A stretch of 64,000 nucleotides of DNA from Ceratopteris richardii (lineage: Eukaryota; Streptophyta; Polypodiopsida; Polypodiales; Pteridaceae), in contig CM035414.1 in assembly GCA_020310875.1 (NCBI GenBank), forward strand, positions 199,221,760-199,285,759, given 5' to 3'. The notes under the pieces were generated by a model. It was not told the DNA's origin. It did not search any database and saw only the letters and a program-made list of their open reading frames with translations. A program made the translations under genes and the position numbers. Shown piece by piece: positions 31,500-43,155 of the stretch. Each line of letters begins with the position of its first letter. The first letter of the stretch is position 1.

Positions 31500-33599
31500 G
31501 TGACTATATCTTTAGAACAAGTTTTCTCTATTGCAAAGTCTATTTTTAAAGATAACTTTATCGGGCTAATTAAAAGGAAGAGGTTTCCGCTTAATCTAGA
31601 TACTGAGATGCAGGATTCTCTAGATCAAGATCAAGCTATGAATGAAGCCTTAAACTTTGATGAATCTGATGAAGAGGACTTTGATGATGATGAAGTAAAT
31701 GTTAATAAAAATTTCTAAAGACCTATTCAACCTGACCATGAAAATCATGAAAACAATCCTAAAAGTCACTTTAAAAGAACATTTTGGTTTAGAGGTACAT
31801 CAGAGATGCATTTTAAAATAGGAAATGATAAGAACACTATCACTATAAATGCATTAGTAGATTCCGGCTCCGAAATCAATGTGATTTCAAGAGAAGTCTA
31901 TGATAAGTTTCGATGGCCCATAGATAAAGATTGTGGATGGCGTATGAGAACTACAAATAATGGTATAGGTACCCTGTATGGAGCTTGTGCTAGTGTGCTC
32001 ATATCCATAGGAGGAATCACAGAAGAGTTTCACTTTTTTATTCAAGACAATTGCTCCTATGAAGTTCTCTTAGGTCAACCCTTTATTTGTGAGAGTTGTA
32101 TGGAAACTAAAGCCATGGATGATGGGTCTACCTATGCTAGATCTAAGTCTAAGGATGGAATGCAATCACTTCAAGTCATGACAATAGGAGTGAATCATCC
32201 TAGGAATCGATTGTCAATTAGAAAGAAACCTATTATTACTCAGAGTCATGAGCATGCTTGTAGTGATTGTGCACCTCGATTCATGTTTGGAGATACATAT
32301 GATCAAACTTTTGGATAGAATCCATTGTTGAGCGGGACAACAGTGGATATTGGTTTGACATCTCGCATCCAACCAACATGTACAATAGTTTGTCACTTTG
32401 TTTTCCACATTCTAGATTAGATTTTCTTCATAAGAGTCAATTGTCCAAGTCTTTTATCCAAAAAACCCAAAGAAATTATAAAAACAACAAAATCATGGAA
32501 CATGATGAGAACATTGAGCATGTGATTGAGACATCTCATTGTTTCTCTACTCTTGAGGAGTTAGAGTTATGTCTTCAACAAAATTCTAATTCCCATATTA
32601 TTCTTCTTTCTTCCCTTGATGAGTATGCTCTAATCCAGGAATATGTTCTCAATGTTGACAAGTGCTCAAAATTTAACCAAACATATGATGCCTTAGTTGA
32701 AAAAAAGTACAAAAACTGTAGACAAAAAAATCAAACCCATAGCTCAACCATTACCTCAAGGAAGTAATGAAAAAATTATTGATGTGAAAAATGATCCAAT
32801 TCTTCCGAATAAGAAAAACATAGGACATACATTCACGGATGAGACAATCAAACAGGTGAAAATTGGTAGAGATGATGACTTTCTTTTGCTAGCAGAGAGA
32901 GATAAATTTGAGGGAGTCATACATAGCCATGGAAAAGCCTTTACTATGTATGCTCATGAGATTGGTTGTGTAGATCCTAAGCTAGTTGCACCCATGATAA
33001 TCTTTACTATTCCACATATTCCACGAAATCTTCGCCCTATACCAGTTCCAAAGGCTCACTTACCTGAGCTAATGAAACTACTTAAGGAGATGATAAACAT
33101 AAGAATTTTGGAGCCATCTTTTGCACCTTACTCAAATCGATGGTTCACTGTGCCTAAAAAGAATTGGAAACTACGTTTTATTCAAGATCTCCAACCCGTC
33201 AATAAATTCACCATAAGGAATGTAGGAACAAGACCCATTGTAGATGAGTTTGCTGAATCATTTTCAGGACATTCTATCTATTCAATGGGTGATTTATATT
33301 CTAGATATGACCAATTCCAATTAGCAATTGATAGTCGTGACATAACCACAATGAAAACTCCTTTAGGCTTAGTGCAAATGTGTACTTTACCTCAAGGAGC
33401 GACTAATTATGTGGCTCATATGATGAGTGCTATGAATATGGTCTTACATGATTTTATCCCTCATATAATTATTCCATTCATTGATGATATTCCAATTAAA
33501 GGAAGTGAGGAACGTGTAAAGGACATTACTTTAGATTCATCTAGATGTCATAAATTTGTTCTTGACCATATCTCTGAGTGTGAAAGAATATTTCAATAA
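31500..33599 (+). pseudogene. Gypsy protease and reverse transcriptase
   Basis: Acidic segment (DESDEEDFDDDEV), a stop near 31716, then protease with ALVDSGSEINVIS (31848 on) and EVLLGQPFI. After a frameshifted region (32320-32700) the reverse transcriptase reads HIPRNLRPIPVPKAHLPEL, ILEPSFAPYSNRWFTVPKK, RFIQDLQPVNKFTIRN, SMGDLYSRYDQFQLAI, TPLGLVQMCTLPQGATNY and PFIDD at 33474-33488. FIDD replaces the more usual Y/FVDD or FMDD. It ends with a TAA at 33597. Many residues that are Asp, Gly or Phe in active relatives are changed, so it looks old. Confidence 0.85.
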
Positions 33600-35760
33600 T
33601 TTGAAGAGGTAGGTCTCACATTTTCCATAGAAAAATCTGTTTTTGGTGTCAACGAGGTTCTTATTGTTGGACATTTATGTGGCCATTATGGTCGAAAGCC
33701 ATACCCACAAAAAGTTGATGCTATTAGCAAGATTTTTGAAACATGTAACAACGTGAGTGAGGTACGTAGATTTCTTGGTGCTTGCATCTTTTATGTTATT
33801 TGGATCCCACACTTTGCTCATGTTGCTGATTGTCTCTATGACTTGTTGAGGAAGAAACAAAAATTTATTTGGACTGACAAACACACTCAAGCTATGCATA
33901 AATTAAAGAAATTATTGCTTGAAGCTCTCGTCCTTAAGCGCGTAGACTATTCAGCTAACAAACCTATTATATTGACTGTTGATACTAGTCCTATTGGTAT
34001 AGGTTGGGTCATAACTCAAGATGATAGTGAAGGGAATAGATATGCAATTAGATTTGGTGCCAAAATTCTACATGAAACACAATGAAAATATCCACAGATC
34101 AAACGAGAACTATGGGGTATGGTAACAGCTTTGAAAACAGACAAAGAATATTTCATTGGTGCAAATGTCAAAGTTGAGACTGATTGTTTGCCTCTCATTC
34201 GAATGATAGCCAATTGTTCATCTCCTGATATAGCCATGCTTAGATGGATCTCATATATTAAGTTCATAAATCCTGAGTTAGTTCATATTTCAGGTAAGTC
34301 AAACTCAGTTGCTGATATGTTATCGAGAGCTAGATTTGATGATGATCTTGAAAGTGATCTAATAAAGAATGTGAATTTAGTTGACTATGTTCCACATATA
34401 TATGAGTATGAGAAATTTCATGAGTCTGAGTACGAAGATGAATGGAGAGACATAGGAAAGTATCTGAGTACACTACTACCATTACCTAGCTGGACTACGA
34501 ATAGATTCCGTAACATTAGGAAACGAGCTTATAACTTTTTCCTATGTAATGGTTATCTTTGGAGACATGCTAAGGGTAAGGTTAAGAATCCACAACGAGT
34601 CCTAGGAAAGAGAGGTCTTCAATTGCAAGTAACGAAGGAAATGCATGAGACATTATGGGCAGGTCATAAAGGATTTTTTGGAACATATGAAAAAATTAGA
34701 AGTACCTATTATTGGCCTAGGATGTATGTTGACATTAGTAGCTATGTTTCTATATGTTCTACTTGTTGACTTCATTCATCAGTCAAACATAGAGATCCGT
34801 TGCATCCTACTTATCCACCTTGTATTCATTACAAGTGGGTAGTAGATCTTGTAACTATGCCTAAAGGTATTGACAAAATGTGTTACATTGTACTTGCAAG
34901 AGAAGACTTAACTAATCATGTAGAGGGACGTGCACTACAATCTAAGAACACTTACAATGTTTGCAAATTCTTGCTTGAAGATGTCATAAGTCGCTTTGGG
35001 TACATAGAGAAAGTAGTTGCCGATCGTGGAGAGTTAAATGCGAGAGAATCTAAAGACTTCTTTGAGCGTCACGGTATTCGTTTATCTCTCACTACTGCAT
35101 ATAATTGAGAGGCCAATGGTAAAATAGAGAGAGGGCATCCACCTATTGTGAAAGCCATATCTAAAGCATGTAACAATGACATCAAACAATGGCCTAGATT
35201 CTTACCTTTTGCACTTTGGGCAGATAGAATGACATGCACATGTACTACTGGATATATGCCTGCTGAACTCATGTACTGTCAAAAACCATTATTTCCAATT
35301 CACTCATATTTTTGCATGGTCAAATTTGCTTTGGTCCGAGAACATGTCTACTGATGATTTTTTGAGTTTGCACATTAAACAATTAGAACAAGTTAAATTA
35401 AGACTTGATGATGCTGTTGAAAAATTAAGAGAATTTAGAATGAAGAACAAGCATTATTTTGATAAAACTCATCGATTGCGTCCCAAGCCAATTGAAGTAG
35501 GAGATTGGGTGCTCATTTATGATAGTACATATGACTCTCAATATGATGCACGCAAAAAGCTCACTCAACGGTGGTTTGGGCCATACATTGTATCAAAAGC
35601 CAACAACAATGGTACGCATGCTCTTTGTGAATTAAATGGTGTTGCACTAAAAACTTTGATTGCAGGTAAAAGGATAAAGTTATTCAAGAAACGTGATAAT
35701 GACGAGTACATTTTGGATGAGGACATTGAAGAAGATGACAACAATGAGGCCGATTCATAA
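33600..35760 (+). pseudogene. Gypsy RNase H and integrase
   Basis: The same frame resumes after the stop at 33597 with LTFSIEKSVFGVNEVLIVGH. It continues through VRRFLGACIFYVIWIPHFA, RNase H (ILTVDTSPIGIGWVI, then TGA at 34083, then KRELWGMVTALK and VETDCLPL) and SNSVADMLSR. Integrase has the zinc-binding HETLWAGHKGFFGTYEKIR ... CSTC, a TGA at 34767, WVVDLVTMPKG, VVADRGELNA and, after a TGA at 35106, EANGKIERGHP. The three acidic positions are still present. The C-terminal region (KPIEVGDWVLIYDS, TQRWFGPYIVSKA) is in another frame (35326-35760) and ends in an acidic tail, DEDIEEDDNNEADS. No chromodomain. Confidence 0.85.
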
Positions 35761-36950
35761 ACAGGACTATCCATGCTATAAAAAAATAAATAAAAAATTT
35801 TAAAAATAATAATAATTAAAAAATGTATAAAAATATCATTAATTTTTCAAGTTCATGTTGCTTTGTTTTCTTTCCATTCTTGTTTCATGCATGTTTGATT
35901 TACATCTTTGCATTGCATTGCATATCCACATCACTTGAGTCCAAAAAGAGGGCAAATGATGATTTCCCTACTTGTGTAAATTTGTATCTTAAGTAGTAAC
36001 TTATCTACTAAGAATTTGATTATAATCTAGGATTGTGAAAAGATAGGGCATGTAGACTTGGAGGTTTATTTTGGTGACATGACTTTCATATATAAACATG
36101 CATATGTATCCTGTATCGCAAGCATAATTGCTGAAATCCTAGCTCCTTCTACTACTTGTTTCTACATCCTTAGTCCATCTCACAGCACTTGTATTGGAGT
36201 TTAAACAACTGTTCTCCGTCATCAAAAATGGTTGTACCTTGTATCGGGGTTTAATTTTTCCCCGTCATAAAAAAAAAAAAGTTGCTACATGTTACCAGGA
36301 AGTTTACACTTTCTTCCACCCCAAAGAAGTGACTGTAACCATAAAGTTGCCGAATCATCATCATCAAAAAAAAAGAGCAAGCCAAAGGAGGATAAAGAGG
36401 CATAGTAGAATAAATCACGGGCTATATAGGCAGATTTATGCATTAGTGGAGTTTAGTTAGATTTCCCTGCATGTTATTAGAGAAAGAGCATATTCATATT
36501 TATGTAGGAAAGGAGTTGATCTAAAATAAGCTAAAGATGAGAGATGTCTCTTGAAAATCCTAAATCTTTGTTTATAATCGTATTTAAGGTAGATTGCTTT
36601 ATGAAAAAGGTACAAATTTTTCTTCAAGATGAGAGGAAGTGATTCTTAAAATGACTCAATACATCCACTTCCACGTCATATTGATGCTTGTTTGTTTTCT
36701 TTCTTTTTGTCATTGTTGTCAATGTTGCTTGTTCATTTTCATATATGTTACCTATTTCTTTATGCATATTCATGTTGCTTGTTTTAATTTTTCCTTTCAT
36801 ACATATGTTGCTTGATATCATGTTGCCTTCTCATTCATGCATCTCATCAATCTCTCGTTCCTTTTGCCTATTTTCCTTTAAAAGAATATGATGCTAAAAA
36901 CTTATGTTTTTTAGGAACACTAGAGTGGCGCTTCCGGAGGAACCGCAGGT
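35761..36950 (+). other. Gypsy 3' untranslated spacer
   Basis: 1.2 kb between the end of pol and the polypurine tract. No reading frame has recognisable content. Two copies of a TTGTATCGGGGTTTAA or TTGTATTGGAGTTTAAA phrase followed by CCGTCAT occur at about 36190-36270. AT-rich with runs of A. Confidence 0.6.
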
Positions 36951-36964
36951 TTAATGGGGGCGAA
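36951..36964 (+). other. Gypsy polypurine tract (27-39 kb element)
   Basis: TAATGGGGGCGAA directly precedes TGTCGTCGAG of the 3' LTR. Confidence 0.75.
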
Positions 36965-39093
36965 TGTCGTCGAGTTTTCTCTCCTCTCTCACTTGTGAAG
37001 GCCTACAAAAAACATATTTGGTGAAGGTAGCCCAAATTCCCCGAGAAGTCCAGGATGCATGAAGGATGTCAAAGGAAGCTCACATACAAAGTTACAAAGA
37101 AATCAAGAAAGTCCATGGTAGCGGTCAAAGCTGGTCAAAGTTGGGAAATTAGGGCAAAAATTTCATTGTCACCAAATTAGATGAAAATTCATATACTTGT
37201 AATGATTGTCAAAGGCAGTCTATAGCCCAAATTTCAGCAGAAAATGGATTTTGTAGCACAATGATATGCTATGTTCATTTTGTAAAAATGTAATTTTTCT
37301 AGTTTGACCCTACAAATTCTTGTATAGAAATTTATGTTAGCCATATGGTTTGGCATGTATAAAGACCATATGTGGCTACATATTTGTACAAAGTTTCAAG
37401 GCTATCAGAGCTTCCTAGAGACCTTAATGCTACCTTGCAAGCTTCCAAATCTAGACAAACTTGTACAAGGAAGATTCAGATGGAACTTTTTTTTGCATAT
37501 TCCTGAAGAGTTCTCTGGAAACATAGTCCTACAAAGTTTCATCTTCATCAAAGCCTATCGGGAGGGTCAAAGAGCACAAAGTCTAGTTTTCAGGATCACC
37601 GCAGTTTTCTAGTTTAAGCAAATTGAAGTGTTGAAGGGCTACCACATGGCAAAAGCTGATTGAGCCATGTTGTACGGTCAAGATGAGCTCATATTGAAGG
37701 GTGGAGATGCACTTATGCTTAAAGCAAGGAGGATCCACGAGTCTTTCCATAAAAGAAGAATTTTTTGACAATCAAAGATCAATAATGCAGCTTTTCTCCA
37801 AAAATAGTGGCTTATCTTATCCAAATTGATGTCAGCACTAATCCGACGGTCCAGATCATCCCCAGATCCAATGGTAGAGAATGAAGGCGCCTAAATTTCA
37901 CTCCTTTACACTAGATTTGATAGAAAGAACAATTTCAAGCCATTGATTTGATTAATCAAATGGTTGTAATCAAAAGTAGTGATCCTAGAGTTGAGAGTTG
38001 ATTTCTGTAGATCTAAGGGCCCAAATTCATTCAAAAAACTATATAAACCCCCCTCCAAACTCCTAGAGCATCATTTTTAGGCATCCATAGGGCTCTTGCT
38101 AGCTTACGGTTTCCTTGAGACGATCACGCTCGGTTGAGCGAGTGAGGATCCAAGGTGAGCTAGTATGAGTATAGTACCTAGTTTCAAATTTAAGTTAGAA
38201 CTCCAATCTAGGATAAGCTCTTGAAACCAGCATCTCTATCTTGACTCACCCTCGGTGGAGCGTGTGAGTGAGTTAGAGCTGGTTTTAATGAGTCTTAGAC
38301 TTCTTTAGTTAGATGTTACAAGCCTAGACATACATAGGATCAACGAAGTGGAACTCGCCTTCTTACGTGTGACATTGGGTTGAACTGTCATGGTTTGAAG
38401 GTCGGAACCGCCTTTGATCAGTAGAATGCTTAGCTTGACGTATCACGACGATCTTATACATGTATCTTAATTCAAATCATTTTAATTCATTTCACTTATC
38501 ACTTGTCTCTTGTCTCTTCTCTCAGTCTCTTAAGTATTTTTACATGTCTTCTATTTTCTTCTATGTGTGAGAAGGCTCCGTAGTATTGCGAACCAGTGAG
38601 GATGTTTCATTGAGCTTGTGAGTAAACTCTATCTTCATAGATCACTTGCATGCATATAATCCATAAATACCCATACATATTGATTAGTTTCTGAAAGTGT
38701 ATAAGAAGCTCCAATATTGGACCATTCTTCCTTTCAAAACTTATTTATGTGTAAGGATTCCATCTATTCTCGTCATGCACACATATCATCCAAAGAAGAC
38801 TATGCATATGGATTAGAATTAGGAAGTGTTTAAGAAGCTCCTTCAATGAATCATTCTTCCTTCCAAATTTGATTCGTATGTACGGTTCTCTTTCATTCTT
38901 ATCATTTATGTTTATCAATCTAACTTGCACTCCTACATTCCCATTCCCATAATCATTTCAACATCTCTCTCTTCTCCATACTCAACATTAATTTCACTTT
39001 CATGTCCTTAAACCTTCCAACATTCATTAGCTTCATACACCCTGTGTGTGCCACGACTGGACCCGATCCACCCAGATCGGGATCATCTCCACA
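36965..39093 (+). repeat. Gypsy 3' LTR (27-39 kb element)
   Basis: 2129 bp, including a TATA box CTATATAAAC (38039-38048) and the 170-bp segment (37349-37518) that the 5' LTR has lost. Both LTRs share many point differences, indicating an insertion of some age. Confidence 0.9.
38039..38048 (+). promoter_or_regulatory. TATA box of the gypsy LTR
   Basis: CTATATAAAC followed by CCCCCCTCC. The 5' LTR has ATG in place of ATA here (28196-28205), which would weaken its promoter. Confidence 0.5.
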
Positions 39094-39598
39094 CCGGGAT
39101 TGTAAGTATGGAACAAGATATCTAGATTACAAAAATCCCTTCTCGGAGATGAATTAGATACAAGAAAGAACATGACAATATCTTGTACTACGAGATTACA
39201 AGAGGACAATACAAAATGTCCAAGAACTAGACTAGATAAGACTAGAACAAGGAACAAGACAAGAACTGGAATTGGAACTTGGAGAGTACTTACTTGGCGG
39301 TCATGACTCCTTGAGCTCCCAAGACTGGTATCCACAAGACTAATTATGAATGTGGCCAACCCCTTCTTTTATAGGTTTTTAAGGGGGATTACGATTTGAT
39401 GATGTCATCGATGACATCATCAATTGGAAAGAAGACCTCTGAGTGTGCAAATTCAGCGAATAGGTAGTCGATCTTGGCGTTTTGCACATTCTAGACACAA
39501 TGGTAGCATTAGTTTCTCCGAAATCCTAACCAAACATGAGATATAGGAAATTGACATGGAATCTAAGGTTTAAGATGGTTTTCGTTGTATCCATGACA
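39094..39598 (-). repeat. Chromovirus 3' LTR, proximal piece
   Basis: CCGGGATTGTAAGTATGG to CCATGACA. It matches 40555-40686 plus 45051-45422. It contains the tandem GATGATGTCATCGATGACATCATC palindrome region (39399-39422), also found at 45220-45245, 49200-49230 and 51870-51900. Confidence 0.85.
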
Positions 39599-40113
39599 TC
39601 ACCTTCCCCTCAAGCGATGAGTTCCACAAGGAGTGGCCATGTTCTCTAGCTTGGGTTTCATTGGATTCTTCCTATGGAACTCATGAACCTTGAATTTTTT
39701 CTAAGAATATTTTCCGTAAGTTTCCAAATACGATCAATGATGTCATAGGCTTTCCAATGAATAAGGCATTCCAATCTTCCACGAGAGATCCTTGAATCTA
39801 ATCCATGCACAACCTCGAATTCTTCATGATCCTCAATCTTGATCGGTGGTGAAGGACTGGGTCTCTCTTGAGCTTCCTTGGGTTCTTCATGCAATAGATC
39901 CTTTGAGCTTCTAGTGGAATGTTGTGCTGTTTCCAAGATCTTTGATGAAGAGTGTTGAGTAAGCACACCTCCATGATTGAACATGAACTCCTCCTTATCC
40001 TTTACCTTCTTGATATCTTCATAATATGTATACTCCATTTTATTTGTAATGACTTTTTGGGCCTGAAAGATTCTTGATTCAGATTCGTGAGGAATAGTGT
40101 TTTCATTATTCAC
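39599..40113 (-). pseudogene. Chromovirus integrase C-terminus with chromodomain
   Basis: The minus strand encodes EFEVVHGLDSRISRGRLECL then IHWKAYDIIDRIWKLTENI, the chromodomain pattern (EVExILDSR ... LEYLVKWKGY ... WEPEENL), then a one-base shift near 39715. It continues KFKVHEFHRKNPMKP and THRLRGR to a stop whose codons overlap the polypurine tract (CTTGAGGGGAAGGTGA read on the minus strand, 39599-39614). Chromodomains guide chromovirus integration to heterochromatin marks. The aromatic-cage positions are partly altered (KAY for KGY). The upstream part of the frame is a charged linker; the catalytic core is gone. Confidence 0.8.
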
Positions 40114-40139
40114 GACTTCTCACTTTTGGACTTGGGTTT

Positions 40140-40363
40140 CTTTCAACAAATGATTCTCACATTGAACTGCTTGTTTGATAACATCCTCCAAGGTATTTGC
40201 TTGAGACATGGATAGCAAGAGGTATTTGACTTCAGGATTGAGGCCACTTCAAAACTGATTAACCATGTAGTCTTCTTCATCAGGTCGTAACCACCTTTGG
40301 TAGCCGCTCTTGAAAAACTATATAAGGAGGGCTTGTCCACATTCATAATCAGTCTTCCCAAAA
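40140..40363 (-). pseudogene. Chromovirus gag fragment
   Basis: The minus strand from about 40310 encodes pieces equivalent to YSFFKSGYQRWLRPDEEDYMV, then NPEVKYLLLSMSQANTLEDV and IKQAVQCENHL, the end of the retrotransposon gag capsid domain, with frameshifts. It is directly joined to the chromodomain fragment by a large internal deletion that removed the zinc knuckle, protease, RT, RNase H and most of integrase. The 49733-50505 block encodes the same gag region in plus orientation. Confidence 0.7.
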
Positions 40364-40686
40364 TGTCAGGGGAGCACTAGATTATGCTCTCTGACTTCAC
40401 TAGACAAGATTTTGGAAATACACTTATGATTATAAGAACACCCACATAGGGAAAATGATACAAGAAGACGTAGCTGATACAAGATGTCCCACAACCCGAG
40501 ACCCATAGGTATGGAAAACTAGACTAGAGATGATACAAGAGATCCCATAGCCCGGGATTGTAAGTACTGAACAAGATATCTGGATTACAAGAATTCCCTT
40601 GTGGGAGATGAACTAGATACAAGAAAGAGCTTGACAAGATCTTGTACTACAAGATTACAAGAGGACAATACAGGATGTCCAAGAAC
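40364..40686 (-). repeat. Chromovirus 5' LTR, distal piece
   Basis: TGTCAGGGGAGCACTAGATT to CCAAGAAC. Interrupted by the copia element; continues at 45051. The last five bases AGAAC (40682-40686) are the copia target duplication. Confidence 0.87.
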
Positions 40687-40919
40687 TGTTGGAGTTAGAC
40701 GTATGTGGAAGCACGCAAATAGCACAAGGAAGATTGAAGAAGAATCTTGGAGCACAACACACAAGAGTAATGTATTACTAGAGAATGTAGAAAGATAAGT
40801 AGCCCGTTAGGGCAATAGCCGTATATACAAGCCGGGGGAAAAAAACCTCCTAAAGAGGGAAAAAAGTGCCCCGAGGGTCCTAGAGTGTTCACACACATCA
40901 CTACCTAAATATATCAACA
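40687..40919 (-). repeat. Copia 3' LTR (minus-strand element)
   Basis: 233 bp. It is next to a polypurine tract that on the minus strand reads TCCCAGGGGGGATT (40920-40932). It differs from the other LTR by several substitutions and small indels. Confidence 0.92.
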
Positions 40920-40993
40920 AATCCCCCCTGGGAATGATGCGGTGAACAAGAAGCTGGCACTCATGTATAAGGAAGTTCCAAGCTATGTGGAAA

Positions 40994-41464
40994 TCACTCC
41001 ACAAAAGGAAGTAAGCCCAAAGATTTGCGGAAAGCTTCAAACTTCTCCCTACACAGAGCCTTTGTGAAAAGATCTGCAATGTTCTCCTGCGTGGGCACAT
41101 ATGCCAAGCTGATCTCCCCAGCACAGAACCTCTCGCTGACATAATGATAATGCACCTCAATGTGCTTAGTGCAAGCATGGAACACAGGGTTCCTCGCAAC
41201 TGCCAATGCACTCTGACTGTCAATGAAGATGGTGGTAGCAGAAGACTAACCAACACCCAAATCAGCCATAAGGCGTCTGAGCCACACACACTCAACAGTA
41301 GCTGTGAAGGCTACCCTATACTTAGCCTCACAACTTGAAGTGGCCATAGTAGGCTGCTTCTTGCTCAACCACGATATACATGAGCTACCAAGCATGAAGC
41401 AAAAGCCACTAGTGGACACACAAGTGTCATAACAACCAGCCCAATCAGATTCAGAAAAAAGCAT
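40994..41464 (-). pseudogene. Copia RNase H
   Basis: The minus strand reads SESDWAGCYDTCVSTSGFCF, SWLSKKQPTMATSSCEAKYR (SSxEAEY with Lys in place of Glu) and WLRRLMADLGVG. Then, in another frame, NPVFHACTKHIEVHYHYVSE, RFCAGEISLAYVPTQENIAD and LFTKALCREKFEAFRKSLGL. A frameshift near 41225 separates the parts. Confidence 0.85.
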
Positions 41465-42028
41465 GCAAATTTGGCGGTAGTGATCCCATGTAGGTGCAAA
41501 GGTCTCATCAAAATCAATGCCTCTTTCCTACGCATGACCCTTTGCAACAAGCCTAGCCTTATACCTGTCAACTATACCATCAGGTTTATGCTTAAGCTTG
41601 TATACCCACTTAGTGCCAATGGCCTTCTTGCTAGGAGGCAAGTCACATAAAGACCAAGTACCATTCTTCATTATTGCATCATATTCAGATTGCATAGAAG
41701 CCATCCAATTTTTTGAATTTTGTGCTTCATCAAACAAAACAGCCTCATTCTCATCGTAGAGACTAGATGCAACCATAGCATAGCAATCTGATGCAAAAGA
41801 GGCACTATGAGAGCCTGAATGAGTACGATATGACAGAGGTGCATCTAATTTTTTGTCACGTAAAGTTTGCACCAGCCATTTTGGCATAGTTTTTGCCTGC
41901 TCAATATCAGCTCTCGCATCAACTAGTGCATCATGTAAATCTGCATCGAATGGAATGATATTCATCATCACATGAAACTTGCAAAGGCTGAGAGGTTGCT
42001 TCATTAGGACGAGCACTAGAGTGTCCAC
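41465..42028 (-). pseudogene. Copia reverse transcriptase N-terminal part; catalytic core deleted
   Basis: The minus strand reads WMASMQSEYDAIMKNGTWSL, then DLPPSKKAIGTKWVYKLKHK and VDRYKARLVAKGHA, the finger region, a stop at 41528, then RGIDFDETFAPTW. Within about 60 bases the frame passes straight into the RNase H block. The QLDVKNAFL and YVDD parts, roughly 700-800 bp in relatives, are missing. Confidence 0.85.
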
Positions 42029-43000
42029 CTATAAAAAGAGGCATCAAAGTATCATACATGTCTTTGGAGCTAACAGATGTCTCCTTAGTACATGAAAGCA
42101 ATGCCTCAATAGCATCTTCCACAAAAACAACATCACGGCTCACCAGAATGCGTTTAGTCTGTGGATGATACAGATGATAGCCTTTACTTTCAGAATTGTA
42201 CCCAACAAAAATACATTTTACTGCTTTATCATCCAATTTTTTGCGATGTTGTTCAGGCACTAATGCATATGCAAAACAACCAAAAACGCGCAGATAGGCA
42301 ACAGATGGTTTGCGATCATGCCAAGCCTCATATGGAGTTATAGACTGCAGTGCTTTAATGGGACACCTGTTCAGTACATATGCTGCACACACGACACCCT
42401 CAAGCCAGAAACTATGTGGTAAAACATGACTCTTGACCATACACCTCGCCATCTCCATGAGTGACCTGTTCTTTCGCTCAGCAATTGCATTCTATTGAGG
42501 TGTATATGGCACTGTACACTGGTTTTTATCCCACGTTCAACCAAAAATGCATTAATATCAGAAGACATATATTCCCCCCTCGATCAGAATGGATGGTGCC
42601 CATTTTACATGCTCATAGATTTTCAGCCAAAACAAAAAACTGTTTGAGCCCCATGAACATGTCAGACTTTTCTTTGAGTGGATATACCCATGCATGCCTG
42701 GAAAAATCATCAATGAAATTCACAAAGTAAAGGTAATTTCCAAAAGAGTGAGTCTGCATAGGACTATAGACATCACTATGTACAAGCTGCAATTTCTACG
42801 TAGCCCGAACTGAACCATCTTTTGGAAAGGAGGAACGCTGCATTTTGCCCAAAATACAGCCTTCCCAAACATGTTTTCGAGGTGCCTCAAGTTTGGGCAA
42901 AGAGGATACCATTTCATATTTCTATAGGCGGAGAAAACTAGCAACATTCAAATGACCAAAGCGTGCATGCCAAAGCTTTGCATATGACATAGCCTAAGAA
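42029..43000 (-). pseudogene. Copia integrase
   Basis: The minus strand reads LPKLEAPRKHVWEGCILGKM (zinc-binding end), LVHSDVYSPMQTHSFGNYLY, FIDDFSRHAWVYPLKEKSDM, HSDRGG and NAIAERKNRSLMEMARCM, with the three catalytic acidic residues recognisable. RCPIKALQSITPYEAWHDRK, LRVFGCFAYALVPEQHRKKL and KRILVSRDVVFVEDAI follow. At least five stops or shifts break it. The stretch 42720-42900 is the part that also occurs at 655-850. Confidence 0.85.
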
Positions 43001-43155
43001 TCATTTACTACACATGTCAAATCATTTACAAATCTTTCATAGTCTATGAGCTTATACAACCCACAACATAAAATGCGAGAAGCAATAATCACATCACCAT
43101 TTGATAGATCATGTACACTTGTTATCAACAAATTTCACAACCAAGCCAATCTTGG

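Larger units (their letters stand above)
27291..39093 (+). mobile_element. Ty3/gypsy LTR retrotransposon nested in the chromovirus LTR
   Basis: Two long LTRs starting TGTCGTCGAG and ending ATCTCCACA or ACCTCCACA flank gag and pol in plus orientation. A polypurine tract (AATGGGGGCGAA) precedes the 3' LTR. At the outer ends the host LTR sequence is GCCCAG on the left and CCGGGATTG on the right. The uninterrupted relative at 40555 reads GCCCGGGATTG, so a short imperfect duplication of the CCCGG region marks insertion. Gag and pol contain several stops and frameshifts. No chromodomain follows integrase. Confidence 0.9.
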
